This document shows positions 48,003 through 55,614 of a DNA stretch of 64,000 bases, piece by piece. Position 1 is the stretch's first letter, and each line of letters opens with the position of its first letter. The notes under the pieces were generated by a model. That model saw nothing but the letters and a program-made list of their open reading frames with translations, did no database searches and was not told where the DNA came from. This stretch comes from Nocardia cyriacigeorgica (GTDB lineage Bacteria > Actinomycetota > Actinomycetes > Mycobacteriales > Mycobacteriaceae): contig NZ_JAAGUY010000008.1 in assembly GCF_010868145.1 (NCBI RefSeq), forward strand, positions 148,288 through 212,287. The letters are read 5' to 3'. The translations under genes were made by a program, and so were the position numbers.

Positions 48003-48581
48003 ATGACTCGACTTGCTCTCCTCGCGGCGGCAGTTGCCGGCGCGGCGGTTCTCACGGCTTGTGGCGGTGAGAGCGCCTCCGATTCGGACTCTTCGGCATC
48101 GAGCACCGTTTCCACACGAGTGTCGACCTCGGCACCCGCCGGAAGTACCGACCAGGCGCATCCCGAGCAGCCGACGGCAGCGCCCGAACCTCCGGTTGCG
48201 GTACCCGCCGAGCCTCCGGTTGCGGCACCCGAGCCGCCGGCCGAGGAACCTCCGGCGGCACCGCCCGAGACGTCGGCCTCGGCTCCGGTGACCGACCACT
48301 GTGCCGATGTGACCCGCGAGTACCTGATCACCACCCTGCGAATGACCGGTGGTCCGCAATTCCCCTTGGCCGATCTCGAACAGCCGAGGTGCAGCGGCGA
48401 ATACGCCACCGCGATGAGCGTGCCGGACGGTGAGACTCCGCCGAGCATGTACCTGTTCCAGTACGGCGAACAAGGCGGGCATACGCACTGGCGTGTGATC
48501 GATGCCGGCTCGGCCCTCGACTGCGTGAACAGTCATGGCGTGCCCGCGGAGGTAGCCCGTCGTATCCAGTGCGGCGCGTAG
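48003..48581 (+). CDS. lipoprotein with Pro/Glu/Ala-rich spacer
   Basis: A 192-residue lipoprotein (lipobox LTAC, Cys20) with a Ser/Thr region, a repetitive spacer (PEPPVAVPAEPPVAAPEPPA) that could span the wall, and an ~90-residue C-terminal domain with three Cys (DHCADV, PRCSGE, LDCVNS). Very good Shine-Dalgarno AGGAGG. No family recognised. Confidence 0.85.
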   Translation: MTRLALLAAAVAGAAVLTACGGESASDSDSSASSTVSTRVSTSAPAGSTDQAHPEQPTAAPEPPVAVPAEPPVAAPEPPAEEPPAAPPETSASAPVTDHCADVTREYLITTLRMTGGPQFPLADLEQPRCSGEYATAMSVPDGETPPSMYLFQYGEQGGHTHWRVIDAGSALDCVNSHGVPAEVARRIQCGA

Positions 48582-48590
48582 ACCGCGTTC

Positions 48591-48637
48591 CCCTCAGCCG
48601 TGCTCATTCAATCTGATCGAATGAGCACGGCTGAGGG
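48591..48637. terminator. bidirectional terminator hairpin
   Basis: A perfect 19-bp stem, CCCTCAGCCGTGCTCATTC with GAATGAGCACGGCTGAGGG, 9-nt loop, ten bases after the lipoprotein stop and 78 nt before the end of the convergent gene at 48716. The strongest stem in the window. Confidence 0.88.
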
Positions 48638-48715
48638 TCTCCGCGCATTCCGAGACGGGCGCGGATCGAAACGACCGCCGAACTCACCCCGCAGGCACTC
48701 ACCTGCGGGTTCAGC

Positions 48716-49417
48716 TCACAGATCCGCGAAGCAGATGACGAATTTGCGTTCGGAGTAGACGAAACCGCGGTCGGCGTTGGGGCAGGTGTCGACCTCAGTG
48801 GTGTTCTGTTTCACCGCAACCACTTTGACGCCGTCGGCGGCGGTGCAGGGGATGCGGGTGGGGCTGGGCTTGAGGGCCATGCAGGAGCCGACGGTCCAGT
48901 CGATATCCAGGCAGAGCGTGGTCTTGTCGATCGAGTGGGAATGGTCGGCGTCGGAGGGGCAGCTGGCGCCTTCGGCGGCTTTATCGACAACCTTGTAGGT
49001 GGAATCGTCGCTGCCACAATCGGTTTTGCCGACCTTGGCCGGGTCGGGGTCGAGGACGACGCAGTCGCCCACGTTCACTTTAACGGCGACCGCTTCCTTC
49101 GCGGATTTGTTCGCCGCGGCCGCTGAGGCAGAGGTCGGCGCCGATGTTGTCGTCGTGGTGACCGGGGGTGGCGCAACGCCCGGTTGCTTCGACCCGGATG
49201 TCGGCGCGGAAGTACGCGCCACCGACGTGGTGGTCGGGTCCTGTTTCGCCTCGGCGACGGTGGATTCGAACGATGACACCAGCACCGACACGCCGACGAT
49301 CAGAATCCCCGCGGTCACGAACGCCCCGATGGCGACGGTGAGGGCGGTATTGGACAGTCGGCGACGGCTGCGACTCGGTGCCTGGTTGTTGTCCGGCTCG
49401 GTCATCGGCTCGATCAC
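48716..49417 (-). CDS. LppU-like membrane-anchored protein
   Basis: A 233-residue protein with a basic N-terminus, one membrane helix (about 25-50), a Thr/Ser/Pro linker and a C-terminal domain with six Cys (GDCVVL, TDCGSD, ASCPSD, TLCLDI, GSCMAL, IPCTAA and others) as in LppU/SCO3897-type proteins. Function unknown. The GTG at 49417 overlaps the stop of the gene upstream (GTGA), so they are coupled. Confidence 0.82.
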   Translation of the reverse strand: MIEPMTEPDNNQAPSRSRRRLSNTALTVAIGAFVTAGILIVGVSVLVSSFESTVAEAKQDPTTTSVARTSAPTSGSKQPGVAPPPVTTTTTSAPTSASAAAANKSAKEAVAVKVNVGDCVVLDPDPAKVGKTDCGSDDSTYKVVDKAAEGASCPSDADHSHSIDKTTLCLDIDWTVGSCMALKPSPTRIPCTAADGVKVVAVKQNTTEVDTCPNADRGFVYSERKFVICFADL

Positions 49418-50034
49418 GGTTGGCCGTTGAGAACTGCCAGGATGGCGTCGACGAAGGGCTGTCCGCCCATGATGGCGCCACCGGCGAGTCCGCCGACGAC
49501 CGCGCCGATCGGGCCCGTGAGCAGGGTGAAGAAGCCCATGCCGATGACCGCGCCGATCAGGCCGCCGATCACGGCACCGGCGACGACGCCGACAACGTTC
49601 TTCTCCAGTTCGGCGACCAGCCGCGACATCGAGCTGATCGGGCGCATCTCGCCGATCTCCTTGGCCGACGGCTTGGTGGTGAGGGTGAGTTCACGACCGT
49701 TGTCGGCGATTTCGTGCGCCACGGTCATCCGGCTGCCCGAGATCTCGTAGGCGAGCGGAATCTCGGCGACGACCGCACCGTCATCGGATTTCAGGACGGC
49801 CCGATCGGCCTTGTCCGCCTCGCCGTCGACGACCTCGAAGGTGCCGTCCTCGACCTTGGTGGTGATGGTGCGGCCGGTGGGGTCGGAGGTTGTGGTGTAT
49901 TCGATTCCCTGCTCGGCACCCTCCGCGCGAAGTTCCTCGGTGACCGTCGCTGGTTTGGAGTGCGCGGTGCCTGCGGTAATGCCGAGGGCGGCGACAGCGA
50001 GGACAGTGGTGGCGGCGAAGCGGCCGAACTTCAT
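49414..50034 (-). CDS. secreted protein with Gly-rich hydrophobic C-terminus
   Basis: A 206-residue protein with a signal peptide (cut near AHSK, residue 26), a beta-rich middle (GRTITTKVEDGTFEVVDGE) and a glycine-zipper-like hydrophobic end (VVGVVAGAVIGGLIGAVIG, GPIGAVVGGLAGGAIMGG) that could insert into a membrane. ATG 50034 follows AAGGGA. Co-expressed with the LppU-like gene; a two-part envelope function is possible but unproved. Confidence 0.82.
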   Translation of the reverse strand: MKFGRFAATTVLAVAALGITAGTAHSKPATVTEELRAEGAEQGIEYTTTSDPTGRTITTKVEDGTFEVVDGEADKADRAVLKSDDGAVVAEIPLAYEISGSRMTVAHEIADNGRELTLTTKPSAKEIGEMRPISSMSRLVAELEKNVVGVVAGAVIGGLIGAVIGMGFFTLLTGPIGAVVGGLAGGAIMGGQPFVDAILAVLNGQP

Positions 50035-50384
50035 TGCTGAATCCCTTTTACGCACGAACGACCGGCGATTGCCGGACGGCGTCGGAGTTTACGGTGGCGG
50101 CAACCTTTCGTCCCAAGATTGGAAAGACAGTTCTACCAGGGTTTTTGTGGAAATCAATCATTCAAATTCATATTTAGGGTGGGGTGCGCTATCGCGTCGA
50201 GTCGCTACCTGCGGTGATCGGAAAGCGGGTGAAGCTGGTCAAATGTTCAACACGTAATGCACATCACAGTGACCTGGTTGCTCGGGTAGACGTCACATCG
50301 GCTCCGCTACCTGGCCATGCCCCTCCACCTCGCTGACACACCGATCGGCCTTACCGGCGGGCCGGGCGGGATGCCGCCCAATTC
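50035..50384. other. 350-bp region without a gene
   Basis: Contains an AT-rich stretch (about 50135-50180, ATTCAAATTCATATTTAGGG) unusual for this DNA, probably the promoter of the leftward operon at 50034. No coding frame with a start and ribosome binding site and no strong hairpin was found. Confidence 0.5.
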
Positions 50385-51266
50385 TCACCGGTCGTCGAAC
50401 TCTGCCTGGCCGCGCCGCGCCCTATCCGTAATGACCGCGCGGAGAACGTTCGCTGTAGCCTGCTGACCTGCTGCGTTCGGGTGCACCGGTGTCGCGTTCG
50501 GCTGCGCGGGCACGAGCGGCTCGACCCAGCGGGTGGCGGGATCCGCGCAGGCGTCGTGCCCGATGCTCGGGGTGTAGATGTCTACATAGACCGCGCCGTT
50601 GGCCCCGGCCTGCCGCCGCAGCGCGGCATTGAGTTCCTGTTCGATACCCCGTGCGTAAGCGACGTCGCCTGTGCTCAGGGGCATCTGGGGATAGCAGCGT
50701 CCCGATTCCGGCAGTACCGCCGGATAGCCGACCACGAACACCCGCGCATTCGGCGCGAGCTCGCGAATACGCCGGATGGCCGCACCCATCGCGGGTTCTC
50801 CGGCGGCGATGTCGTCGCTGAACCGCGTACCCAGCGTGTCGCGGCACGGTGCGCCCACATCGGCGACGTTGCCGGCATTGAGCGCCGAACAAGCGATCAC
50901 CATGGTCTGGAACACATTGCCGTCGTTTCCACCGGCCTGATAGGTGACGATGCGGGTGCGCGGTGACAGCGCATCGAATTGCGGTGGCTGATCGGGGTAT
51001 TGGGCGGTGGTCATGTGGACTGTGGCCGCCGACGCGCAGCTGACGTCGGTGAGCTCCCATCCCGCGGCCTCCGCGAGCAGATGCGGATAGTTCACCGCCG
51101 ACCGTGTGCACAGCGGTGGGCTCGCCGGTGCCGGATCGAGGATTCCCGGTGCGGTGGTGTAGGAATCGCCGAGCGCGACATAGGGAAGCGGTGGCGGCGC
51201 GAGGGCAGCGGGAAGATTCAGGCCGCCGATCAGGCCGGCGACCACCGCGGCGAACAACCTACCCAT
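50385..51266 (-). CDS. secreted SGNH/GDSL hydrolase
   Basis: A 293-residue esterase with a signal peptide (cut about residue 23). Blocks: YVALGDSYTTAPG (Ser), SCASAATV, YQAGGNDGN (Asn) and the end TPVHPNAAGQ (His). Six Cys (PLCTRS, VSCASA, IACSAL, APCRDT, GRCYPQ, DACADP) agree with the disulfide-rich actinobacterial secreted lipase/esterase family. Third SGNH enzyme in the window. Confidence 0.92.
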   Translation of the reverse strand: MGRLFAAVVAGLIGGLNLPAALAPPPLPYVALGDSYTTAPGILDPAPASPPLCTRSAVNYPHLLAEAAGWELTDVSCASAATVHMTTAQYPDQPPQFDALSPRTRIVTYQAGGNDGNVFQTMVIACSALNAGNVADVGAPCRDTLGTRFSDDIAAGEPAMGAAIRRIRELAPNARVFVVGYPAVLPESGRCYPQMPLSTGDVAYARGIEQELNAALRRQAGANGAVYVDIYTPSIGHDACADPATRWVEPLVPAQPNATPVHPNAAGQQATANVLRAVITDRARRGQAEFDDR

Positions 51267-51372
51267 CGCGTACTTCTCACCGAGATCACATCACGAATGG
51301 GCGGGCTCGCCGATCCGCACTCCCGATTCTAGCGCGGTGAACGCTCGAAATCTGCCGCTGACCAGCGCGATA

Positions 51373-51720
51373 TCACACAGAGCCAGCCGCATCCCGTATT
51401 GCTCGAGCGGCAGCCGTCGGGGTGTATCCATCGGGGACGCCCTCGACGATGATGATGTCCCCGTCGATGTGCCGCGAGCGCAACGGTGCGATCTCCCGGT
51501 ACTCGGGTGAATCCCACCAGGCTCGGGCTTCGGCGATCCCGGGAAAGCCGATCATCACTACCGCTCCGGGCCAGCTGCCCTCCTTCACCTCGTGCTGGGT
51601 CATGTGCACGAGATAGCGACCCCCGAACGGCTGGAAGGTCCCGGGGAGCCGTTCGACATATTCGGCGATCTCCGGGTGCGGCGCGGCATCTTGCAGATGG
51701 GCGATGACATAGGCAGGCAT
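51373..51720 (-). CDS. DUF1330 family protein
   Basis: A 115-residue small ferredoxin-like-fold protein: MPAYVIAHLQDAAPHPEIAE, FGGRYLVHMTQHEVKEG, MIGFPGIAEARAWWDSPEYR, IIIVEGV, all typical of DUF1330. Function unknown. GGAGC precedes the ATG at 51720. It lies 73 nt beyond the end of the glycosidase-like gene and may be co-transcribed. Confidence 0.9.
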   Translation of the reverse strand: MPAYVIAHLQDAAPHPEIAEYVERLPGTFQPFGGRYLVHMTQHEVKEGSWPGAVVMIGFPGIAEARAWWDSPEYREIAPLRSRHIDGDIIIVEGVPDGYTPTAAARAIRDAAGSV

Positions 51721-51793
51721 GGGTTGCTCCGGACAGGTCGGGTTCGCATCCTCCGCCACCGGGCATGCGAACGGGCAGACGGTTTGTCGTCGA

Positions 51794-52762
51794 TTATTTG
51801 CAGATGTCGGCCAAGGCGTAAAAGGCGTTCTTCGGTGTGAGGCTACCGTCGGGCATGATCTTGCATACGCCGAAGGACGCCAGATCGAGGTCGAAGCTCG
51901 GGTCAGGGTTGTGGGGAAGGGTGTAGCTGGCGTAGGTGTGCCAGAACGCGGTGTCCACCGACTCCTCCTCGAAGAGTGTGAAGAGCGCGCGCATATAGCG
52001 GACTTGTTCGTCTTCGTCGCGGATAGGGGTGCCGATGACGCGCTGCGGGGCGGCGTCGAAGTCAACAACGGTCCAGCCCATTCCGCCGTGCTCGGCCGCC
52101 CCTCGGTAGGTGCAGCAGCCGACCTCGGTGACGGCGATCGGCTTTCCTTGTTGTCGCAGTGCCCGTACGCCCGCACTGTAATCGGGGTGTGCGGGGTCGC
52201 CGTAGGCGTCGATACCGATGATGTCGAAGGGGGACCAGTCGATGTCTTCCCATGTTGCGGCGGCGTAGCTGAGCTTGCCGTGGAAGTGCTCTCGGACCGT
52301 GGCCGCGATATCGCCAAGTGCGCGGTTGATGCGGGTGTTGGCGTCGGAAAGGGTGTCGAGGGCGGACGGATCGCCGCTGGTGAAACTCTCGATCCGGGCG
52401 AAAGTGTCCGTGCCGGGAAGGAACCCGTCGGCGAACAAACTCAGTTCACAGCCCGCCACGAAGACAGCGGCTCCCACCGCGTCGGCGCGCGTGGCGCAGT
52501 CGGCGAAGTACGGCAGCATCTGAGTGGCGGACAGCTCGCAGGGGAAAGGCGAAAACCAGACCTCCATCCCGGTATCGACGGCGTGCTGTGCCGCGATGGT
52601 CAGGCGTTCGGGATCGTCGCCGGTGATCCGGACGGCATCGCAATGTAGCTCGTCGGCGATCGTGTGCAATTCCCGGCGCGCCGCGTCGGAGTCGAAGACG
52701 GGCCGCGTACTCCGCCCGCCTGGAGTGAAGCCGGTGTCGTAGGTGATGCCTCGTGCCCGCAT
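51794..52762 (-). CDS. TIM-barrel glycoside hydrolase-like protein
   Basis: A 322-residue cytoplasmic protein. Barrel strands are visible as DAVRITGDDPE, MEVWFSPFPCEL, AVFVAGCELSLFADGF, DIIGIDAYGD and the likely acid/nucleophile strand PIAVTEVGCCTYRGAAEHGG; VDTAFWHTYASYTLP follows. This resembles clan-A glycosidases. As I recall, relatives are sometimes labelled abortive infection proteins without direct support. ATG 52762 has GAGGA upstream. Divergent from the HTH/MarR regulator. Confidence 0.78.
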   Translation of the reverse strand: MRARGITYDTGFTPGGRSTRPVFDSDAARRELHTIADELHCDAVRITGDDPERLTIAAQHAVDTGMEVWFSPFPCELSATQMLPYFADCATRADAVGAAVFVAGCELSLFADGFLPGTDTFARIESFTSGDPSALDTLSDANTRINRALGDIAATVREHFHGKLSYAAATWEDIDWSPFDIIGIDAYGDPAHPDYSAGVRALRQQGKPIAVTEVGCCTYRGAAEHGGMGWTVVDFDAAPQRVIGTPIRDEDEQVRYMRALFTLFEEESVDTAFWHTYASYTLPHNPDPSFDLDLASFGVCKIMPDGSLTPKNAFYALADICK

Positions 52763-52936
52763 GGGGTCCTCACTTTCGCCAGGTGATCCGGTGGTGGGAT
52801 CGTCGAGTCGCGCCCTTGCGTGGATGGCCGCCGAACTCGCGGTGGCCATGCTCGAAACTTTGGTTGAAATGGAAGGAAAGTTCCACGACCCTGACCACGG
52901 ACAGCACTTTCTAGGCTGGTCAAAGCAGTAAATCGA

Positions 52937-52987
52937 GTTGCAATGATGGTGCCGATCAATGCAACGCCATCCGGCCTCCATTGCAAC
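52937..52987. promoter_or_regulatory. GTTGCA/TGCAAC repeats before the IS30-HTH/MarR regulator
   Basis: GTTGCAATGAT (52937-52947) faces ATCAATGCAAC (52955-52965), a 10 of 11 match as an inverted repeat with a 7-nt spacer; a further half-site ATTGCAAC lies at 52980-52987. They sit in the divergent space 60-110 nt before the regulator gene and are a plausible autoregulatory operator. Confidence 0.5.
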
Positions 52988-53045
52988 AACCTCTGCTCGC
53001 CACGCATACTGGCGCCGACATGATCGAGTCGGGGAAGGCGGCCGA

Positions 53046-53780
53046 ATGCCAGGACGCAGACTGACAGAGACCGAGCGGCGGATCATCGCCACCGGGTTGG
53101 CGCAGGGGCTCGATCACGCCGAAATCGGCCGGCGACTCGGCCGTCCCACCTCGACGGTCAGCCGTGAGGTCGCGCGCAATGGCGGTTCGGGGCGCTACCG
53201 CGCGGACCTGGCGCAACTGGCCACCACCCACCGAGCCCGGCGCAGGCCGCGCCCTGCCACGACGCCGCCGATCGGCGAGAACAGCGGTCCCACACCCGAG
53301 GCGACATCCGCGGTCGTCCGCGATCTCACTACGGCCCTCATCGAGACCGGTGTACCCCGCACCGCCGCTGGTGTCATGGCCTGCCTCTACAGCTCCGAGT
53401 CCGGCAGCCTGACCGCCGCCGAACTCGCACAGCACCTTCAAGTCAGCGCGGCGACCGTTTCGCACGCCGTCAAACTGCTGGAAGAACAGGGCATGCTCTT
53501 GCGTGGACGCGACGACATGAGCAGACGGCAGCGCTACTTCATCGACGAAGACGCAGGCTTGCGGACCGTGCTGGCCAGCGCCCGCGCCAACCAGCGCCTC
53601 GCCGACGCCGCACTGCGCGGTGCGGAAACTCTCGGATCCGCCACTGCCGCCGGAGCCCGCCTCGCGGCAGCTTCCGAGTTCCTCGAACACATCGGCACCG
53701 AGATCATCCGATTCACGCAGGCCTGGAATGCGACCGGCGGCCTTGGGCCTAGGGTTCCGAGCCTTCGTGAGCTGCCCTGA
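53046..53780 (+). CDS. regulator joining IS30-transposase-type HTH to a MarR/GbsR-like domain
   Basis: A 244-residue protein. Residues about 6-45 (LTETERRIIATGLAQGLDHA, EIGRRLGRPTSTVSREVARN) form the N-terminal helix-turn-helix of IS30 transposases (HTH_38). A Pro/Arg linker follows, then a winged helix (LTAAELAQHLQVSAATVSHA, LLEEQGMLLRGRDDMSRRQR) of MarR/GbsR type and a helical dimer end. No DDE catalytic domain, so it is a regulator. ATG 53046. Probably acts on the divergent glycosidase-like gene and the NmrA-type gene 46 nt downstream. Confidence 0.85.
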   Translation: MPGRRLTETERRIIATGLAQGLDHAEIGRRLGRPTSTVSREVARNGGSGRYRADLAQLATTHRARRRPRPATTPPIGENSGPTPEATSAVVRDLTTALIETGVPRTAAGVMACLYSSESGSLTAAELAQHLQVSAATVSHAVKLLEEQGMLLRGRDDMSRRQRYFIDEDAGLRTVLASARANQRLADAALRGAETLGSATAAGARLAAASEFLEHIGTEIIRFTQAWNATGGLGPRVPSLRELP

Positions 53781-53791
53781 ATCTCGATTTG

Positions 53792-53811
53792 ACCTGAACA
53801 ATAGTTCAGGT
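53792..53811. promoter_or_regulatory. palindromic operator at the start of the NmrA-type gene
   Basis: ACCTGAAC-AATA-GTTCAGGT, perfect 8-bp arms, ends 15 nt before the ATG and overlaps the translation initiation region. Fits a TetR-, HxlR- or MarR-type repressor. It contains the GAAC-N4-GTTC core of actinobacterial LexA boxes but not the flanking bases. Confidence 0.6.
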
Positions 53812-53826
53812 ATCAGGATGGGGTCC

Positions 53827-54657
53827 ATGATTCTGGTTACGGGTGCATCGGGCAAGGTCGGCCGCGAGGCCGTCGAACAACTACACAAGGCGGGCGTCGA
53901 CGTTCGGGCGCTGGTCCGCCGCCCCGAGTCGGCGGGCCTTCCAGCCGGCGTCGAGGTCGTCCGCGGCGATCTGTCGGATCCGGGCAGCCTGGATGGCGCG
54001 CTCGAGGGTGTGCACGGAGTGTTCCTGGTGTGGCCGACGCTGGATGCGGACGCGGCCGCGCCGGCAGTGGTGCGGCTGCTTGCCGAGCGGGCGCGGCACG
54101 TCGTCTACCTGTCCGCCATGGGCGCCGACGAGCAGGTCGGTGGGGTGGCCGGTTCGCATGGCTACCTCGAGCGGCTCATCGACGATACGGGAGTCGGCCG
54201 GACCTTCGTGCGCGCCGGTGGATTCGCGGGCAACGACCTCGGCTGGGCGGAGTCCATTCGCACAGAAGGTGTTGTGCGCGAACACTTCGACGAATGGCGC
54301 AGGTCGGTGATCCACGAGCGGGATATCGCTGCGGTGGGTGTCCAGGCTCTGCTCGAGGGCCGCACCGGCACCGTCTACGAGGTGACCGGTCCCGAGCTGC
54401 TGACCGCTCCGCAGCGGGCGGAGATCATCGCCGATGTGATCGGGGTTCCGGTGCGGTTCGAGAAGATGCCCCGCGAGGAGATGCGGGCGGGCATGTCCGC
54501 GTGGATGCCGGTCGATGAGGTGGACAACGTGCTGAGGGAGATGGACGAGAAGACGGCGCTGCCGGAGCCGGTGCTGTCCACCGTCGCGGAGGTTACCGGC
54601 GCGCCCGCACACACCTATCGAGAGTGGGTGACCGACCACATGGCCGATTTCCGTTGA
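53827..54657 (+). CDS. NAD(P)-binding oxidoreductase, NmrA/atypical SDR
   Basis: A 276-residue Rossmann protein: MILVTGASGKVGREAVEQL (GxxGxxG), ALVRRPES, VRGDLSDPGSL, HVVYLSAMGADE. The Tyr-x3-Lys pair of classical SDRs is absent, as in NmrA or quinone-reductase-like members. Start ATG 53827 (GATGGGG upstream) or 53818. The promoter has a strong palindrome, so it is probably stress-inducible. Confidence 0.88.
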   Translation: MILVTGASGKVGREAVEQLHKAGVDVRALVRRPESAGLPAGVEVVRGDLSDPGSLDGALEGVHGVFLVWPTLDADAAAPAVVRLLAERARHVVYLSAMGADEQVGGVAGSHGYLERLIDDTGVGRTFVRAGGFAGNDLGWAESIRTEGVVREHFDEWRRSVIHERDIAAVGVQALLEGRTGTVYEVTGPELLTAPQRAEIIADVIGVPVRFEKMPREEMRAGMSAWMPVDEVDNVLREMDEKTALPEPVLSTVAEVTGAPAHTYREWVTDHMADFR

Positions 54658-54707
54658 GCACCAACCGTTCGAAGCTGCCAAACCCTCATGTCGTGGGTGT
54701 GGCAGCG

Positions 54708-54766
54708 CCGAGTGGCACATGGCTGCGGCATCGGTCGAGAAGACCGCTCGCTCATGTGCCACTCGG
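54708..54766. terminator. long-loop hairpin downstream of the NmrA-type gene
   Basis: CCGAGTGGCACATG (54708-54721) pairs perfectly with CATGTGCCACTCGG (54753-54766), 14 bp around a 31-nt loop, 50 nt after the stop. No T tract; it may be a terminator or mRNA-stabilising structure. Confidence 0.45.
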
Positions 54767-54926
54767 TGAGCGGAAGGCCGCTGGGTCGGCGATGCCCGAG
54801 TGAAGGCCACCGCGAGCGACGGCCGCAGCTGAGGTGCGTCGTCGGTGCTGGTGCCGATCGGTTCGGTGCCGGACCTGGCTGAGGCGTCGGTCGAGAGGGC
54901 CTCTTGCGCGGGTGCCGCTCGGCGGG
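54721..54926 (+). repeat. pair of diverged 50-bp direct repeats
   Basis: 54721-54770 and 54877-54926 align without gaps at 38 of 50 positions (both begin GGCTG and share TCGGTCGAGA and TGCC.CTCGG). They fill most of the 270-bp non-coding space between the NmrA-type gene and the next leftward gene; the second copy ends next to that gene's stop. Confidence 0.55.
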
Positions 54927-54927
54927 T

Positions 54928-55389
54928 TCAGGCGTCGGCCGGGGGCCAGTAGTGGAGGATGACCTTGTCGGGAGTGATCTGGATCAGCTCGAGGGTGTTG
55001 CCGCTGAACTCGTAGTCCTCGCCGACCCTCAGGTGGAACCTCTCGTCGTTCCAGCCGAGGAGCGAATCGGTGTCGAAGTCGGCGGAATTGGTTTCCGTGG
55101 AGACGCCGATCAAGCGGACCGTGCGGCCGGCGAGCTGAACGGTCGCCCCATCGGTGCGGCGGTCGAAGGTCACCGTGCACTGTCCGTCCCACGACAGTGC
55201 GGGGCAGTCGACCACGCCGCCGGGACCGTTGGTAGTCCCGGCGACGCGGTTGAATCCCCACAGCCCGAGCCCGCACACCCCGCAGATCGCGATGATCAGT
55301 ACGAGAGCGGCGAGCAAGTAGGGCCAGATTCGTGGCTGGCCCAGGTCGTCCCGATACAACCGCCATAGTGCCCAGTTGCGTTCCCCCAC
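54928..55389 (-). CDS. membrane-anchored protein of unknown function
   Basis: A 153-residue protein with one membrane helix (PYLLAALVLIIAICGVCGLGLW, about residues 24-45) and an extracytoplasmic beta-rich domain with two Cys (VDCPALSW, GQCTVTF). GTG start at 55389. No family recognised. Same strand as the DUF397 gene, 21 nt downstream of it. Confidence 0.75.
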   Translation of the reverse strand: MGERNWALWRLYRDDLGQPRIWPYLLAALVLIIAICGVCGLGLWGFNRVAGTTNGPGGVVDCPALSWDGQCTVTFDRRTDGATVQLAGRTVRLIGVSTETNSADFDTDSLLGWNDERFHLRVGEDYEFSGNTLELIQITPDKVILHYWPPADA

Positions 55390-55410
55390 TGTTTGAAACA
55401 GTCCTTCCGG

Positions 55411-55614
55411 TCAGCCGGTGAACTTGCCGTGCCGCATGGCGGTGGTGAAGTTGTCCCAGGCGGTGGGGGTGAATATCAGGGCGGGACCGGTGGGGTTCTT
55501 GGAGTCGCGGACGCCGACGTGGTTGTGGTTGATGTGGGCGACTTCGACGCATTCTTTGCCGCCGCCACTGCGGCTGCTCTTGAACCAGCGGGCCCCGGAT
55601 AGATCAACGGTCAC
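55411..55614 (-). CDS. DUF397 family protein
   Basis: A 67-residue protein with the DUF397 signature: WFKSSRSGGGKECVEVAH, VGVRDSKNPTGPALIFTPTA and WDNFTTAMRHGKF. In actinobacteria it is typically coded right after an XRE-DUF5753 regulator and thought to form a small regulatory pair with it. Its ATG overlaps the regulator stop (ATGA). Confidence 0.93.
   Translation of the reverse strand: MTVDLSGARWFKSSRSGGGKECVEVAHINHNHVGVRDSKNPTGPALIFTPTAWDNFTTAMRHGKFTG

Noticed and set aside
53794..53809. LexA (SOS) box at the NmrA-type gene
   Set aside because: GAAC-N4-GTTC is present but the flanks are CT/AG rather than TC/GA, and the gene is not a DNA-repair gene; a local repressor is more likely.
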